Counted from the first letter of the stretch, positions 51,781-61,555 are shown. The stretch: DNA of 64,000 bases from Paenibacillus helianthi (GCF_001909055.1 NZ_LVWI01000103.1:62001-126000), one strand, 5' to 3'. Program-made: numbers and translations. Notes: generated by a model not told the origin, from the sequence alone.

Positions 51781-52797
51781 ATGACAACGACACCAATCAC
51801 CGATCAACTAAGACGTCCCATCCGGGATTTGAGAATTTCGGTAACTGACCGTTGTAATTTTCGCTGTACTTACTGCATGCCTAAGGAAGTATTCGGTGAC
51901 AATTACGCCTTCATGCCTGCCCGCGAGCTGCTGTCTTTTGAGGAGATTCTTCGTTTGAGTAGGCTTTTTGTATCCTTGGGGGTTGTCAAAATTCGCTTGA
52001 CCGGGGGAGAGCCGTTGCTGCGGAGTAATCTTCACGAGCTTGTATCCGAAATTCGGTCTATAGATGGAATAGAGGACATTGGATTGACCACTAACGGTGT
52101 CTTCCTTGGGCAGCAGGCTAAAGGGTTGTACAGTGCAGGATTGCGGCGTTTGAACATTAGCCTGGATGCGCTGGATCCGGAGATTTTCGGAAAGATGAAC
52201 GGAAGAGGGACAAAACCTTCTCTTATCCTGAGAAATATCGATCAAGCCCGCGACCTTGGCTTTGAGATCAAAATCAACATGGTGGTTCAAAAAGGCGTTA
52301 ATGAATCGGAGATCCTGCCGATGGCTGCCTATTTCAAGGAACGCAACATAACGCTGCGTTTCATTGAATTTATGGATGTGGGTAATGACAATGGCTGGAG
52401 CCTCGCAAAAGTTGTAACCAAAAGGGATATTCTCGAAAGCGTTCAAAGTGTTTATGAGCTTGAGGCTTTGGGGCTGGCGAGCCAGGGGGAAGTTGCTCAG
52501 CGTTACCGCTACAAGGACTGTCAGACAGAGGTCGGATTTATCACTTCGGTATCTGAATCTTTTTGCTCCTCTTGTACCCGGGCAAGGCTATCTTCTGACG
52601 GTAAATTCTACACTTGTCTGTTTGCATCCAAGGGTACAGATTTGCGGACATTACTTCGCAACGGTGCTGACAACAGTATGCTGATGAGCGTAATTAAGGA
52701 CATTTGGGAGCTGCGCGGAGACCGGTATTCCGATGAGCGTCAGGAACAAAGTGCAGCCAGCAGGAACAAGATAAGTATGTCTTATATAGGTGGCTGA
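51781..52797 (+). CDS. moaA: GTP 3',8-cyclase (molybdenum cofactor synthesis)
   Basis: A 338-residue radical-SAM enzyme. N-terminal cluster CNFRCTYC (CxxxCxxC), a GGEPLLR SAM motif, and the C-terminal cluster from CSSCTRARLSSDGKFYTCLF. The C-terminal GG (YIGG) is the activator motif. It converts GTP to the cyclic pterin precursor in the first step of Moco synthesis, needed by NarG. AGGAGGG is upstream of ATG 51781. It is the only Moco gene in the window and likely co-transcribed with the transporter. Confidence 0.95.
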   Translation: MTTTPITDQLRRPIRDLRISVTDRCNFRCTYCMPKEVFGDNYAFMPARELLSFEEILRLSRLFVSLGVVKIRLTGGEPLLRSNLHELVSEIRSIDGIEDIGLTTNGVFLGQQAKGLYSAGLRRLNISLDALDPEIFGKMNGRGTKPSLILRNIDQARDLGFEIKINMVVQKGVNESEILPMAAYFKERNITLRFIEFMDVGNDNGWSLAKVVTKRDILESVQSVYELEALGLASQGEVAQRYRYKDCQTEVGFITSVSESFCSSCTRARLSSDGKFYTCLFASKGTDLRTLLRNGADNSMLMSVIKDIWELRGDRYSDERQEQSAASRNKISMSYIGG

Positions 52798-52853
52798 CGG
52801 GTTGGGACACACATAATTGTATGACTATATAAAGTAGGAGTCGATGGTCACCC

Positions 52854-54530
52854 ATGAACGGAGCAGAACTGCTGATTCAGCTATTGATTGACAAGAACGT
52901 CGAAACCATTTTTGGATATCCCGGTGGAGCTGTGCTTCCTCTGTACGATGCTCTATTTGATTGTAAAGCTATACAACATGTATTGGTAAGACATGAGCAG
53001 GCGGCTGTTCATGCCGCAGATGGTTACGCAAGGGCTACGGGGCGTCCAGGGCTCGCCCTCGTCACTAGCGGGCCTGGCGCAACCAACGCCATTACCGGAA
53101 TCGCAACAGCGTTTATGGATTCTATTCCACTAGTTATCCTTACTGGTCAGGTGGCTACCGAATTAATCGGTCTGGACAGCTTCCAGGAAGTCGATATTTA
53201 CGGTATGACGATGCCGGTTACTAAACATAATTATATGGTTAGGGAAGTTGGCGATCTTCACCGGATTGTAAATGAAGCCTTCTATTTGGCCACGTCAGGC
53301 CGTCCCGGTCCTGTCTTGATCGATCTGCCGAAGAACATAATGACAGCCATAGTGGCGGACAAGCTGTACAGTGAAATATCTCCGCCACCCTTACATATCC
53401 GCGGCTATCAGCCTTATTTACAAATCCCTGCCCACAGCCTTGAGCTTGCGGCAGAGCGATTCAATCATGCTGAACGTCCTTTAGTCCTTGTTGGCGGTGG
53501 CTGTATGCCGGGTGATACGCCCGCATGGTTGAAACAGTTTGTGGAGCGGTTCCGCCTTCCGGTTGCGAGCACATTAATGGGATTGGGCGCCTTGCCTTCC
53601 GACCATCCCCAGCATTTAGGTATGGTGGGCATGCACGGAACTGTAGCGGCTAATCGAGCATTGCAGGCAGCTGATTTGGTATTATGTCTTGGGGTCCGCT
53701 TCAGTGACCGCGTTACAGGCAACCGCAAGTCATTCTCCCCCGGCTCTTTTAAAATACAAGTTGATATTGATTCCTCTGAACTGAATAAGAATATTAATGT
53801 GGACCTATCCATAACAGGACTCATCTCGGAGATGCTTGCCGGATTGATGGAAGAAATACATAGGAGTGACCACTCCCCCTGGGAGAAACAAATTCAACAG
53901 TGGATAAAGCGCTCTTCTAAATCTTCCCCACAACCAGAAGCGAAACTGACTCCGCAGGATGTAATAAAATGTATTGATGCAGCTACAGACGGCAATGCCA
54001 TCATTTCAACCGATGTAGGCCAGCATCAAATCTGGACAGCCAGAAATTACAACTTTACCGAACCGCGCTCTTTTCTAACCTCCGGTGGACTTGGAACTAT
54101 GGGCTATGGATTGCCGGCAGCCATCGGTGCAGCAGTGGCTTACCCCAGCCGCGATGTCATCTGTATCACAGGGGATGGAAGCTTTCAGATGAATATGCAG
54201 GAGATTATGACAGCTGTTGATCTGGAGATTAACCTGAAGGTTGCCATTCTCAAGAATGGATATCTGGGGATGGTAAGACAGTGGCAGCAGCTGTTTCTTG
54301 GGCGAAGGTACTCTGCAGTGCACATCAGTTCACCGGACTTTGTGGCATTAGCCAAATCTTTTGGCGCTCACGGATTTCGGGCACAGAGCTTGGAAGAAGC
54401 AGAGTGCATGATTGAAGAAGCCTTTCACACCAAGGGTGTAGTAATCATGGAATTTGATATTACCGAAGAATCTAATGTATATCCCATCGTTCCCCCGGGG
54501 GCCGGGAATCACGACATGATCGAAGAGTAG
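52854..54530 (+). CDS. ilvB: Acetolactate synthase large subunit (IlvB type)
   Basis: A 558-residue thiamine-diphosphate enzyme. The catalytic Glu is in VRHEQAAVHAADGYARATG (near 50), FAD/regulatory middle region about 190-340, and the ThDP motif GDGSFQMNMQE through N..YLGMVRQWQ near 445-480. FGYPGGAVLPLYDAL marks the branched-chain biosynthetic type rather than catabolic AlsS. No ilvN small subunit or other ilv genes adjoin. It sits 56 bases after moaA with a weak own promoter (TTGGGA, 18, TATATA). The role may be valine/isoleucine synthesis or acetoin formation in anaerobic growth. Confidence 0.9.
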   Translation: MNGAELLIQLLIDKNVETIFGYPGGAVLPLYDALFDCKAIQHVLVRHEQAAVHAADGYARATGRPGLALVTSGPGATNAITGIATAFMDSIPLVILTGQVATELIGLDSFQEVDIYGMTMPVTKHNYMVREVGDLHRIVNEAFYLATSGRPGPVLIDLPKNIMTAIVADKLYSEISPPPLHIRGYQPYLQIPAHSLELAAERFNHAERPLVLVGGGCMPGDTPAWLKQFVERFRLPVASTLMGLGALPSDHPQHLGMVGMHGTVAANRALQAADLVLCLGVRFSDRVTGNRKSFSPGSFKIQVDIDSSELNKNINVDLSITGLISEMLAGLMEEIHRSDHSPWEKQIQQWIKRSSKSSPQPEAKLTPQDVIKCIDAATDGNAIISTDVGQHQIWTARNYNFTEPRSFLTSGGLGTMGYGLPAAIGAAVAYPSRDVICITGDGSFQMNMQEIMTAVDLEINLKVAILKNGYLGMVRQWQQLFLGRRYSAVHISSPDFVALAKSFGAHGFRAQSLEEAECMIEEAFHTKGVVIMEFDITEESNVYPIVPPGAGNHDMIEE

Positions 54531-54544
54531 CGGCATCACAATAT

Positions 54545-54581
54545 AAAGAAGCGGGTTCCGGCAATCGGAGTCCGCTTCTTT
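54545..54581 (+). terminator. Intrinsic terminator after ilvB
   Basis: AAAGAAGCGG and CCGCTTCTTT stem with an inner CCG/CGG pairing; near-symmetric and also near the converging YwiC-like gene. Confidence 0.85.
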
Positions 54582-54603
54582 GCTTCCCTGGAGATATCTA
54601 TGG

Positions 54604-55317
54604 TTAGAAATATAAGACAATCACTGATATGTACAGCATGACTGAAAAGACAATTTCCAGCATTCCGGTCCGTTTGGCTGTAATCTTGGTTCTTGGAAGG
54701 CCCGCTGCGCGTGCCAGCAGAATCAACAGGGGGAAGACTAAGGAAGGGAATATCAATATTCCCGTAAGCAGGAATAGACAGTGATATATGACCGATGCGT
54801 AATAATACTGCGGATTATTTTTCTCACGAATAATTGTTTTTACATACAAGGCAGTACCTGCAAAATATAGGAATGCTAGAATAAATAATTCGGCAGCCGT
54901 TTCCCAGTTTGTCCCGCCGCCAATATAAAATACGGGAAACAGCATCAGGCAGAACAGCAGAATACCTGAGATATCGTTGAGCAGCGCCCGTTCGTTTTTG
55001 GTTCTGGCATAGTACAGATTTACAGCGAAAAGAGGGAGTGCCAGTAGTGCAAACCAGAGAAGACGAGGCTCGACAACAACCAGATAAATGATAAAAGGGA
55101 GGAGCAACAGGCCATACACTTGGAGCGGCTTGAGAATCCTGTCAAACCGTCTCGTTCGAACTCCTTGCAGCAGTTGGAAGATGAATAAATAAATCAGCAG
55201 CCAGCAAATGAACAAAGGTATATGGAGGAATAGCGCCCGTGAGGCTGCCATCCCTAACAAAAAAGGGAGAATCAGCATAGCCCATGCCCCGTGTTGATTA
55301 GGAATATACTTTTTCAA
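54604..55317 (-). CDS. YwiC-like membrane protein
   Basis: A 237-residue protein with about eight hydrophobic helices. The family signature IPNQHGAWAMLILPFLLG opens the protein. In B. subtilis ywiC lies next to the nitrate respiration genes fnr and narK, and the same link holds here. Function unknown. Start TTG 55317 follows GGAGG by about nine bases. Transcribed toward ilvB. Confidence 0.85.
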   Translation of the reverse strand: MKKYIPNQHGAWAMLILPFLLGMAASRALFLHIPLFICWLLIYLFIFQLLQGVRTRRFDRILKPLQVYGLLLLPFIIYLVVVEPRLLWFALLALPLFAVNLYYARTKNERALLNDISGILLFCLMLFPVFYIGGGTNWETAAELFILAFLYFAGTALYVKTIIREKNNPQYYYASVIYHCLFLLTGILIFPSLVFPLLILLARAAGLPRTKITAKRTGMLEIVFSVMLYISVIVLYF

Positions 55318-55634
55318 TATTACATACCTCCTATATCATTAGATGCTGTATTTCCCCGACTCTATAAATATACGACCCTTCAGGGCACTATTTAGTGATC
55401 CCAAGCACACACTGCTGATTTCGCTAACTCATCACGATAAGCACTTCAAACAGGATATCCAGTATCGCCGCAGAAGGTCTTTCACACTATAACTACCGTC
55501 ATGCAAAAAATAATACTTGCATCTGCTTGTCAAATAGTGCTATTTTAAAATAAAAGCCACACGAAACAACGAAAAAGCACAAAAGAACAACTTGGGATCA
55601 CAGGAGTGATCACCCGGATTTCAGGAGGCTTACT
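55318..55634. other. 317-bp divergent intergenic region
   Basis: Separates the divergent YwiC-like and metallophosphoesterase genes. It contains a 6-bp inverted repeat GATCAC-agga-GTGATC (55596-55611) just before the latter's ribosome site (AGGAGG at 55623). No FNR-type TGTGA-N6-TCACA or GGG-N4-CCC pair was seen. Confidence 0.5.
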
Positions 55635-56534
55635 ATGAATAACCGACATCTTACCTTTCATACGGATGGAACTTTTAAAATGGTACAGTTTACCGATATC
55701 CATCTCCAGGATGGAATCGAGCCGGAGCGCGATGCCCGGACACTGGCGCTTATGCAGCGCATTCTGGAAACCGAGCAGCCGGATCTGGTTGTGTTCAGTG
55801 GTGACCTGATTTACAGCGTTGATACAGTGGACCCTAAGGCCACCTTCCGGCGGGTTATTGAGGTAGCGGTACAGGCCGGGACGCCGTTTGCCGTGATCTA
55901 TGGCAACCACGATACGGAGAAGGGGGTTACACGGGCAGAGCTCCAGGCGATTTTGACGGAATATGAGTTATGTGTAGCTGAAGCGGGACCGGAAGAGATA
56001 CACGGTACTGGAAATTATGCGCTACCTCTCTATAGCCATGCTGGAGACAGGGAGTCGGCGGTACTGTATTTCGTGGATTCGGGTGAATATGCGCCTGCTG
56101 CGATCGGAGGGTATGCCTGGATTCATCCCAATCAAGTCGAATGGTATTCCCGGGAATCTGCTAAGATTCGTGAGAGAAACGGCGGAATACTGCCTGCTCT
56201 GGCTTTTATGCATATTCCTATTCCCGAATACAATGAGGTGTGGCAGTCGGGGCGTGTAGCCGGGAGAAAAGGTGAAATGGTCTGCTGCTCCAAAGTGAAT
56301 AGCGGCTGGTTCGCAGCGATGCTGGAAGCGGGGGATGTGATGGCAGCCTTCGCCGGGCACGATCATGACAATGATTACATAGGCGTACTGCACGGGATAA
56401 CGCTGGCCTATGGCCGGGTGACCGGGCACAACACTTACGGGGCACTGCAACGCGGCGCACGGGTCATACAACTCCTGGAAGGGGAGCGGCGTTTCGAGAC
56501 TTGGATCAGGCTGGAGGATGGCAGTGTAATGTAG
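55635..56534 (+). CDS. Calcineurin-like metallophosphoesterase
   Basis: A 299-residue enzyme with all five metal motifs: QFTDIHLQDG, FSGDLIYSV, IYGNHDTE, a His in LAFMHIPIPEY, and the GHDHDNDY pair. The two-metal site hydrolyses phosphate esters; substrate unknown. It resembles the Icc/YkuE type without a signal peptide. AGGAGG precedes ATG 55635. The following PHP gene is 37 bases away, probably one operon. Confidence 0.9.
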   Translation: MNNRHLTFHTDGTFKMVQFTDIHLQDGIEPERDARTLALMQRILETEQPDLVVFSGDLIYSVDTVDPKATFRRVIEVAVQAGTPFAVIYGNHDTEKGVTRAELQAILTEYELCVAEAGPEEIHGTGNYALPLYSHAGDRESAVLYFVDSGEYAPAAIGGYAWIHPNQVEWYSRESAKIRERNGGILPALAFMHIPIPEYNEVWQSGRVAGRKGEMVCCSKVNSGWFAAMLEAGDVMAAFAGHDHDNDYIGVLHGITLAYGRVTGHNTYGALQRGARVIQLLEGERRFETWIRLEDGSVM

Positions 56535-56571
56535 CCTAAGCATGGATAGAGACAACAGGAGGGTATACGAA

Positions 56572-57570
56572 ATGAAGGTAGATTTTCATCTCCATCTGGA
56601 AGAAGGACCCTATTCCCCAAGGTGGCTGCAACGTACGCTCGAGAGTCTGGCGGCTATGAAAGGCAGCAGTGAGCAGATACATACGCTGTCTTGGATGCAG
56701 GAGAGCTTTCGTCTATTGGAACGGCGCATCGCGGGCGGAGCTTTCACTACAGAGTGGCTGGACCTGTATCTGGAGCAAGCCAAGAAGAGAGGCCTTCATA
56801 CTGTCGGCATCGTTGATCATCTGTACCGGTTCACGAAATATAAAGCCTATTATGAAAAGCATATGGTCCTGGATGATACCTGGATAGGCCGTTTACAGCG
56901 GGAATGGCTGGACCAAGTATGCATGGCAGATTCGGACGATTTTGTACGATGCATTCAGCTCCACAAGGAGAAATGGCAGCACGAGGGTATTGAGCTGCGG
57001 CTCGGTATCGAAGCGGACTATTTTCCGGGCTGCGAACTGGAGCTAAGCAGTATATTGGCGGAACAGCCGTATGACTATGTTATCGGCTCAGTGCACTTTG
57101 TAGATGGCTGGGGCTTTGACAATCCAGCGACACAAACGTATTTTGAACAATTCGATCTGGAAGCACTGTACGCCCGGTTCTTCGAAATCGTCGGTAATGC
57201 GATCACTTCACGCTTGTTCGATATGGTTGCCCACCTGGATAACCTCAAAGCCTTCAACTATCGCCCCGACGAGCAACGGTTGCTGTCATCGTATGAGCGA
57301 ATTGCGGATCTGCTGATTGCACATGATACAGCCACAGAGATTAACGCAGGTATGGTGTACCGTTATCCAATTCAGGAAATGTGCCCGAGCCCGGCTTTCC
57401 TGGCGGTATTGGCGGCCAAAGGCGTGCTTTTCACGACCTCCACCGATGCTCATTTTCCTGAAGATCTTGGCGGCTATACGGATCAGCAGCTCGAACTTCT
57501 GAAGCAGGCGGGGATACGGGACATTGTAACCTTCCACAACCGGCAGAGGAGCCGGCACGGGCTGGAATAA
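56572..57570 (+). CDS. PHP-domain phosphoesterase (histidinol-phosphatase-like)
   Basis: A 332-residue PHP protein: VDFHLHLEEG near the N-terminus (HxH), VGIVDHLY, EADYFPG, IGSVHFVDG, VAHLDNLK and a late TSTDAHFPE give the usual nine metal ligands. Members include HisK; the His pathway is not adjacent, so another phosphate ester is possible. Start ATG 56572 has AGGAGGG upstream. Confidence 0.85.
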   Translation: MKVDFHLHLEEGPYSPRWLQRTLESLAAMKGSSEQIHTLSWMQESFRLLERRIAGGAFTTEWLDLYLEQAKKRGLHTVGIVDHLYRFTKYKAYYEKHMVLDDTWIGRLQREWLDQVCMADSDDFVRCIQLHKEKWQHEGIELRLGIEADYFPGCELELSSILAEQPYDYVIGSVHFVDGWGFDNPATQTYFEQFDLEALYARFFEIVGNAITSRLFDMVAHLDNLKAFNYRPDEQRLLSSYERIADLLIAHDTATEINAGMVYRYPIQEMCPSPAFLAVLAAKGVLFTTSTDAHFPEDLGGYTDQQLELLKQAGIRDIVTFHNRQRSRHGLE

Positions 57571-57580
57571 CGAATACATG

Positions 57581-57617
57581 GCGAGTCTTTCTTCTTGAAG
57601 AAAGGCTCGTTTTGTTA
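57581..57617 (+). terminator. Intrinsic terminator of the phosphoesterase pair
   Basis: GCGAGTCTTTCTT / AAGAAAGGCTCG stem, then TTTTGTT. Confidence 0.8.
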
Positions 57618-57620
57618 TAG

Positions 57621-57649
57621 TTGGGTATGTTTTTTGGATCGGTTATAAT
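57621..57649 (+). promoter_or_regulatory. Sigma-A promoter of the YjbR-like gene
   Basis: TTGGGT, 17-base spacer, perfect TATAAT (57644-57649). Confidence 0.7.
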
Positions 57650-57684
57650 AGAATACACAAGTTCGGTAGAGGAGAGTTGTTCAG

Positions 57685-58053
57685 ATGAAGAGCACAATGA
57701 AAACGAATATAATAGAATACTGTTTGCAGAAAAAAGGGGCAACCCAGGAGTACCCCTTCGGACCTGAACCCTTGGTGATTAAAATTAAAGACAAAATGTT
57801 CGCTCTGATTTTTGAGAATATTGAGAAGCACACCATTATCAACCTGAAATGTGATCCTGTAATTGCGGATAATCTAAGAGAGCAGTATGAAAACGTTCGT
57901 CCAGGTTACCATATGAACAAAAAACACTGGAATTCAATAGCCCTCGATGGTTCCGTGCCCGAGCCTGATCTATTTGCTATGATCGACCACTCTTATCTTT
58001 TAGTGGTTAAAACCCTCTCCAAAAGCCTCCAAAACTCCATACTGGAGAATTAA
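57685..58053 (+). CDS. MmcQ/YjbR-family protein
   Basis: A 122-residue protein of the CyaY-like YjbR fold: KKGATQEYPFGPEPLVIKI, KMFALIFE, NLKCDP, a GYHMNKKHWNSIAL segment and a C-terminal DHSYLLVVKTLSK helix. Often labelled DNA-binding, on weak grounds. GGAGAG lies upstream. Confidence 0.88.
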   Translation: MKSTMKTNIIEYCLQKKGATQEYPFGPEPLVIKIKDKMFALIFENIEKHTIINLKCDPVIADNLREQYENVRPGYHMNKKHWNSIALDGSVPEPDLFAMIDHSYLLVVKTLSKSLQNSILEN

Positions 58054-58084
58054 TGTTAAGGGCTTAATATCGTATAAGTGTATC

Positions 58085-59467
58085 CTACTCTTGCATTTGC
58101 CCTGACCTCCGGCGACGCAGGCTCATGACAACCAAGGACAAGGCAACGCCCGTGAGGATCAGCCCAAGCACCCGGAATCCCCCGAAGCTGAACTTTCCGC
58201 CCATTACAATCCCTATCAACAATGAGGAGAGAATCGTTCCAAGGTATCTGGATGTATTGAACAAACCGGACGCTACTCCGATTATTTCTTTCGGTGAGCT
58301 TTTGAACAGGGCTGCTTGCATACCGACATTATTCAGCCCATTACTTATTCCGAAAACAGCTAAAGCCACACACACACTGATCACTGGTGAATGTTGATTC
58401 AATGACACGATCCAAACGGACCCCAACGTCATTAATATGGCGGACACCAAGAGTGCCGGACCTGCCCCCGATTGATCGATCCAACGTCCTGCCAGCGGAG
58501 AAACCACTAGTGAGCACAATCCTAAGGTTAACATCAGAATCCCTGTTTGGAATTCACTGACATGACGTACCATTTGCAAATAGGAAGGAAGCCCGAAAAA
58601 TACCGAATAATACAATACATTGACAAGCATGAATTCAATATTGACCCAAGTCATTGCAGGATAGTGTGCAAATGTACGTAAGGGAATAAAAGGTGAGGTC
58701 GTTTGCAGCTCGTGCCGGACGAAAGCCCAAATGAATATGAGGCCAATCAGTCCGACAGTAACCGTTAGCCATGAGATATGCCCGGATGATTTTGCCGACA
58801 GTAATCCAACGAGTAGTGCAACCAGACCTGTTGTGAAAAGCAGGATACCTGTTACATCAATCATCTGTGCCCAATTCCGAAAAGACATGTTGCTTGCGAT
58901 GGCTGCTCGCGGATCGTCCTTAGGGATTGTCCTCCAGGCCATTAGAAAGCTCACCGCCACAAACGGAATATTGACGAAAAAGATAGCATGCCAATCCCAC
59001 CAATGAATGATTACCCCGCCAATAAAGGGTCCAATAGCTGCTGCTCCAGATAGGAATATGGATAAAACAGATAATGCCGTCGCTTGCTTCTCTGTGATAT
59101 GAACTCGCACAATGGCCATTCCAACGGCAACCATCATACTTGTTCCAATGGATTGCACGATACGGAACACGATAAGCCACCCAAAGCTAGGCGACAGTGG
59201 AGCTAAGAATGAGGCAGCGAAGGCAACACATAACCCGGTAAGGAATATTTTTCTGCGGCCGAATAAATCACTGGCTTTTCCCATGACAGGTTGTGCAACA
59301 GCACTCGCTATGTAAAAAGAAAAAATAACCCAAGAAACCTGTGTGAAATCGAGCTGAAACACCTGTTGCAGCCGTGGAATCGCAACCGAAACCATCGAAG
59401 AGTTAAGTGGATTCAAGAGAATACCCAATCCCACGGAAATCATTAACCACCAGCTACGTGAATTCAT
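58085..59467 (-). CDS. MFS drug efflux transporter, DHA2 type
   Basis: A 460-residue protein with 14 hydrophobic segments. Motif A-like GKASDLFGRRKIFL follows helix 2; motif C-like GAAAIGPFIGGVI lies in helix 5. It belongs to the EmrB/QacA family and exports drugs or metabolites using protons. It is divergent from a LysR gene, its likely regulator. Confidence 0.9.
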   Translation of the reverse strand: MNSRSWWLMISVGLGILLNPLNSSMVSVAIPRLQQVFQLDFTQVSWVIFSFYIASAVAQPVMGKASDLFGRRKIFLTGLCVAFAASFLAPLSPSFGWLIVFRIVQSIGTSMMVAVGMAIVRVHITEKQATALSVLSIFLSGAAAIGPFIGGVIIHWWDWHAIFFVNIPFVAVSFLMAWRTIPKDDPRAAIASNMSFRNWAQMIDVTGILLFTTGLVALLVGLLSAKSSGHISWLTVTVGLIGLIFIWAFVRHELQTTSPFIPLRTFAHYPAMTWVNIEFMLVNVLYYSVFFGLPSYLQMVRHVSEFQTGILMLTLGLCSLVVSPLAGRWIDQSGAGPALLVSAILMTLGSVWIVSLNQHSPVISVCVALAVFGISNGLNNVGMQAALFKSSPKEIIGVASGLFNTSRYLGTILSSLLIGIVMGGKFSFGGFRVLGLILTGVALSLVVMSLRRRRSGQMQE

Positions 59468-59510
59468 TTGTGAGTTCCTCCCCGTATTGTTTTAAACCTA
59501 TCTTACTTGA

Positions 59511-59542
59511 CATGATGTATTTACTCCAACGCATTTCATGTT
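59511..59542. promoter_or_regulatory. LysR-type operator candidate between MFS and LysR genes
   Basis: Imperfect spaced repeat ACATGA (59511-59516) and TCATGT (59537-59542) in the 115-bp divergent region. Confidence 0.4.
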
Positions 59543-59582
59543 ATGATTTCATTGACCCAAGGGAATGAATGGAGGCTGAGAG

Positions 59583-60458
59583 ATGGAACTTCTTCAATTG
59601 CAATATTTTATAACCGTAGCTCGATTGGAGCATGTTACTGAAGCTGCACGAAGTCTGCACGTTACTCAATCCTCTCTGAGCAAAACGATTGCCCGTCTGG
59701 AGGACGATTTGGGGGCTCCCTTATTTGACCGGACCGGAAGAAGACTGCGGTTGAATGAGTTCGGAAGCAGATTTCTCTGCCGTGCAGAACGGGCTTTGTT
59801 TGAATTGGAACAGGGCAAGCAGGAGATTAAGGATCTGGCCAACCTGGAACATAGGACCCTGGAACTGGCGGTGACCGCCGCAAGCATGCTGCCCAATATC
59901 CTTCGGGAGTTTCGGAAAAAGAGGCCTTCTGTTCACTTTCATGTTCAAATGCTTGCCACGCAGGAAATGGTCGCACTTCTTCTTAGTGGAGCGGTAGATG
60001 TATGCTTGTCTTCACCTCCGGTACAAGGGGATGATATTGAATGTCAAATTGTATACATGGACCCGATCGTTGTCGCTGTACCTAAGGGGCATCACCTAGC
60101 AAATCGAAAAAAGGTATCTTTGATAGAACTAAGGGATGAGTGGTTTGTCGGTGTAAAGAGAGGCTACGGGACTCGCGATAGAGTTGACGCGGTTTGCGAA
60201 TCTGCTGGATTTGTACCCCAATATGTATATGAGGGAGATGAACCTGCAAGGTTAAGTGCTCTTGTGGAAGCGGAAATCGGTATTGCCTTCATGCCAAACA
60301 GTGCACGGAACTCACGGGAAGACATCCACTATATTCAAGTGGAGGATCACGAAATGGTAAGAGAAATCGCTTTATTATGGCACAAAAGCCGCTACATTTC
60401 GCAGGCTGCTCTGGAATTCCGTGAGGTGGTTGTGGAATATTTCCGGTCGATGTGTTGA
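59583..60458 (+). CDS. LysR-family transcriptional regulator
   Basis: A 291-residue protein: N-terminal winged helix (LLQLQYFITVARLEHVTEAARSL-type start, ARLEDDLGAPLFDRTGRRL) and a periplasmic-binding-like effector domain (about 90-290). GGAGG precedes ATG 59583. Divergent arrangement suggests that it controls the adjacent efflux gene in answer to its substrate. Confidence 0.92.
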   Translation: MELLQLQYFITVARLEHVTEAARSLHVTQSSLSKTIARLEDDLGAPLFDRTGRRLRLNEFGSRFLCRAERALFELEQGKQEIKDLANLEHRTLELAVTAASMLPNILREFRKKRPSVHFHVQMLATQEMVALLLSGAVDVCLSSPPVQGDDIECQIVYMDPIVVAVPKGHHLANRKKVSLIELRDEWFVGVKRGYGTRDRVDAVCESAGFVPQYVYEGDEPARLSALVEAEIGIAFMPNSARNSREDIHYIQVEDHEMVREIALLWHKSRYISQAALEFREVVVEYFRSMC

Positions 60459-60489
60459 ATTCCAGCAGGTTCATTAATAACTAAAGAAT

Positions 60490-60533
60490 AGCAGAGAAGC
60501 CCTCCAGGCATAGCCGGGGGGCTTCTCTGCTTC
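60490..60533 (+). terminator. Intrinsic terminator of the lysR gene
   Basis: AGCAGAGAAGCC and GGCTTCTCTGCT, 12-bp stem. Confidence 0.85.
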
Positions 60534-60627
60534 TCTCTATGTCAATATGAGCCTTCCTAAATTGTGGGAAACCATATTCATCACTAGCAGCATCCGGATA
60601 TCCGGAGCAGTGGGTTGCGGATTTATA

Positions 60628-60688
60628 TTGACACAGAAGTGTTTCTCTTCTCTATCGACTCAGCTCATATGATATGTTATCATGATAA
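60628..60688 (+). promoter_or_regulatory. Promoter and palindrome region of the amino acid ABC operon
   Basis: TTGACA (60628-60633) with a weak -10 (TCTATC or CTATCG). Downstream a perfect palindrome TTATCATGATAA (60677-60688) forms part of a larger GTTATC...GATAAC repeat, a candidate operator. No T-box or riboswitch structure was recognised. Confidence 0.45.
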
Positions 60689-60754
60689 ACTGATAACGTG
60701 TTAACGAACTAAAGCACATGATCCAATGTGTTATCTACTAGGGGGATTTGTGAG

Positions 60755-61525
60755 ATGAAGAGAAGAGGAATATTGGTATTATTAGTTGTAATGGCTATTA
60801 CTGTAATAGCGGGCTGCTCCAGTTCAGGCAGTAAGGATGGCAAGCTGGTGATCGGTATAGATGATAAGTTTGCACCGATGGGCTTCAGAGATGATAACAA
60901 TGAAATTGTCGGTTTTGATATTGATTATGCGAAAGCGGCAGCTGAGAAAATGGGCAAAGAGGTTACCTTCCAGCCAATAGACTGGTCAGCCAAGGAATCG
61001 GAGCTGAACAGTGGACGCATTGATATGATTTGGAACGGGTACACCATAACAGACGAGCGTAAGGAGAAGGTCTTATTTACCAAGCCTTATCTGGAGAACA
61101 GCCAGGTTGTAGTCGTACTGGCGGATTCAACGCTGTCGAAGCTGGATGATCTGGCCGGAAAAGAAGTCGGACTGCAGAGCCTTTCGTCGGCTGCGGATGC
61201 CCTGGAGGCCAGCCCTATCAAGGCCAAGCTTTCTGGTGTTTCCGAGTTCACGGATAATGTGCTTGCCCTGACGGACCTGAAGTCGGGACGCCTGGATGGC
61301 GTGGTCATTGATGAAGTGGTGGCAAGATATTATATGTCCAAGGAACCGGACACTTACAAGCTGCTGGATGAATCCCTTGCTCCTGAGCAATACGGCATCG
61401 GCATTAAGAAAGGCAATGAAGCACTGCTGACTGAGCTGCAGAAGGCTCTAGATGAATTGAACAGTGACGGAACGGCTGCTAAAATCTCAACGAAGTGGTT
61501 TGGAGAAAATAAAGTACTTAAATAG
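60755..61525 (+). CDS. Polar amino acid (cystine-type) ABC substrate-binding lipoprotein
   Basis: A 256-residue SBP_bac_3 protein with a lipobox in VIAGCSSSG (Cys at about residue 21). Ligand-site features are FAPMGFRDDNNEIVGFDIDYA, IDWSAKESELNSGRIDMIWNG (Trp and Arg as in cystine/polar binders) and LDGVVIDEVVARYY. GGGGGA precedes ATG 60755. It delivers substrate to the permease and ATPase that follow. Confidence 0.9.
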   Translation: MKRRGILVLLVVMAITVIAGCSSSGSKDGKLVIGIDDKFAPMGFRDDNNEIVGFDIDYAKAAAEKMGKEVTFQPIDWSAKESELNSGRIDMIWNGYTITDERKEKVLFTKPYLENSQVVVVLADSTLSKLDDLAGKEVGLQSLSSAADALEASPIKAKLSGVSEFTDNVLALTDLKSGRLDGVVIDEVVARYYMSKEPDTYKLLDESLAPEQYGIGIKKGNEALLTELQKALDELNSDGTAAKISTKWFGENKVLK

Positions 61526-61555
61526 ATTGTTTCCTTTAGGAGTCGGGTGAAAGAC

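Noticed and set aside
60541..60754. T-box or SAM riboswitch before the amino acid importer
   Set aside because: No T-box sequence, no conserved riboswitch core and no terminator directly before the gene.
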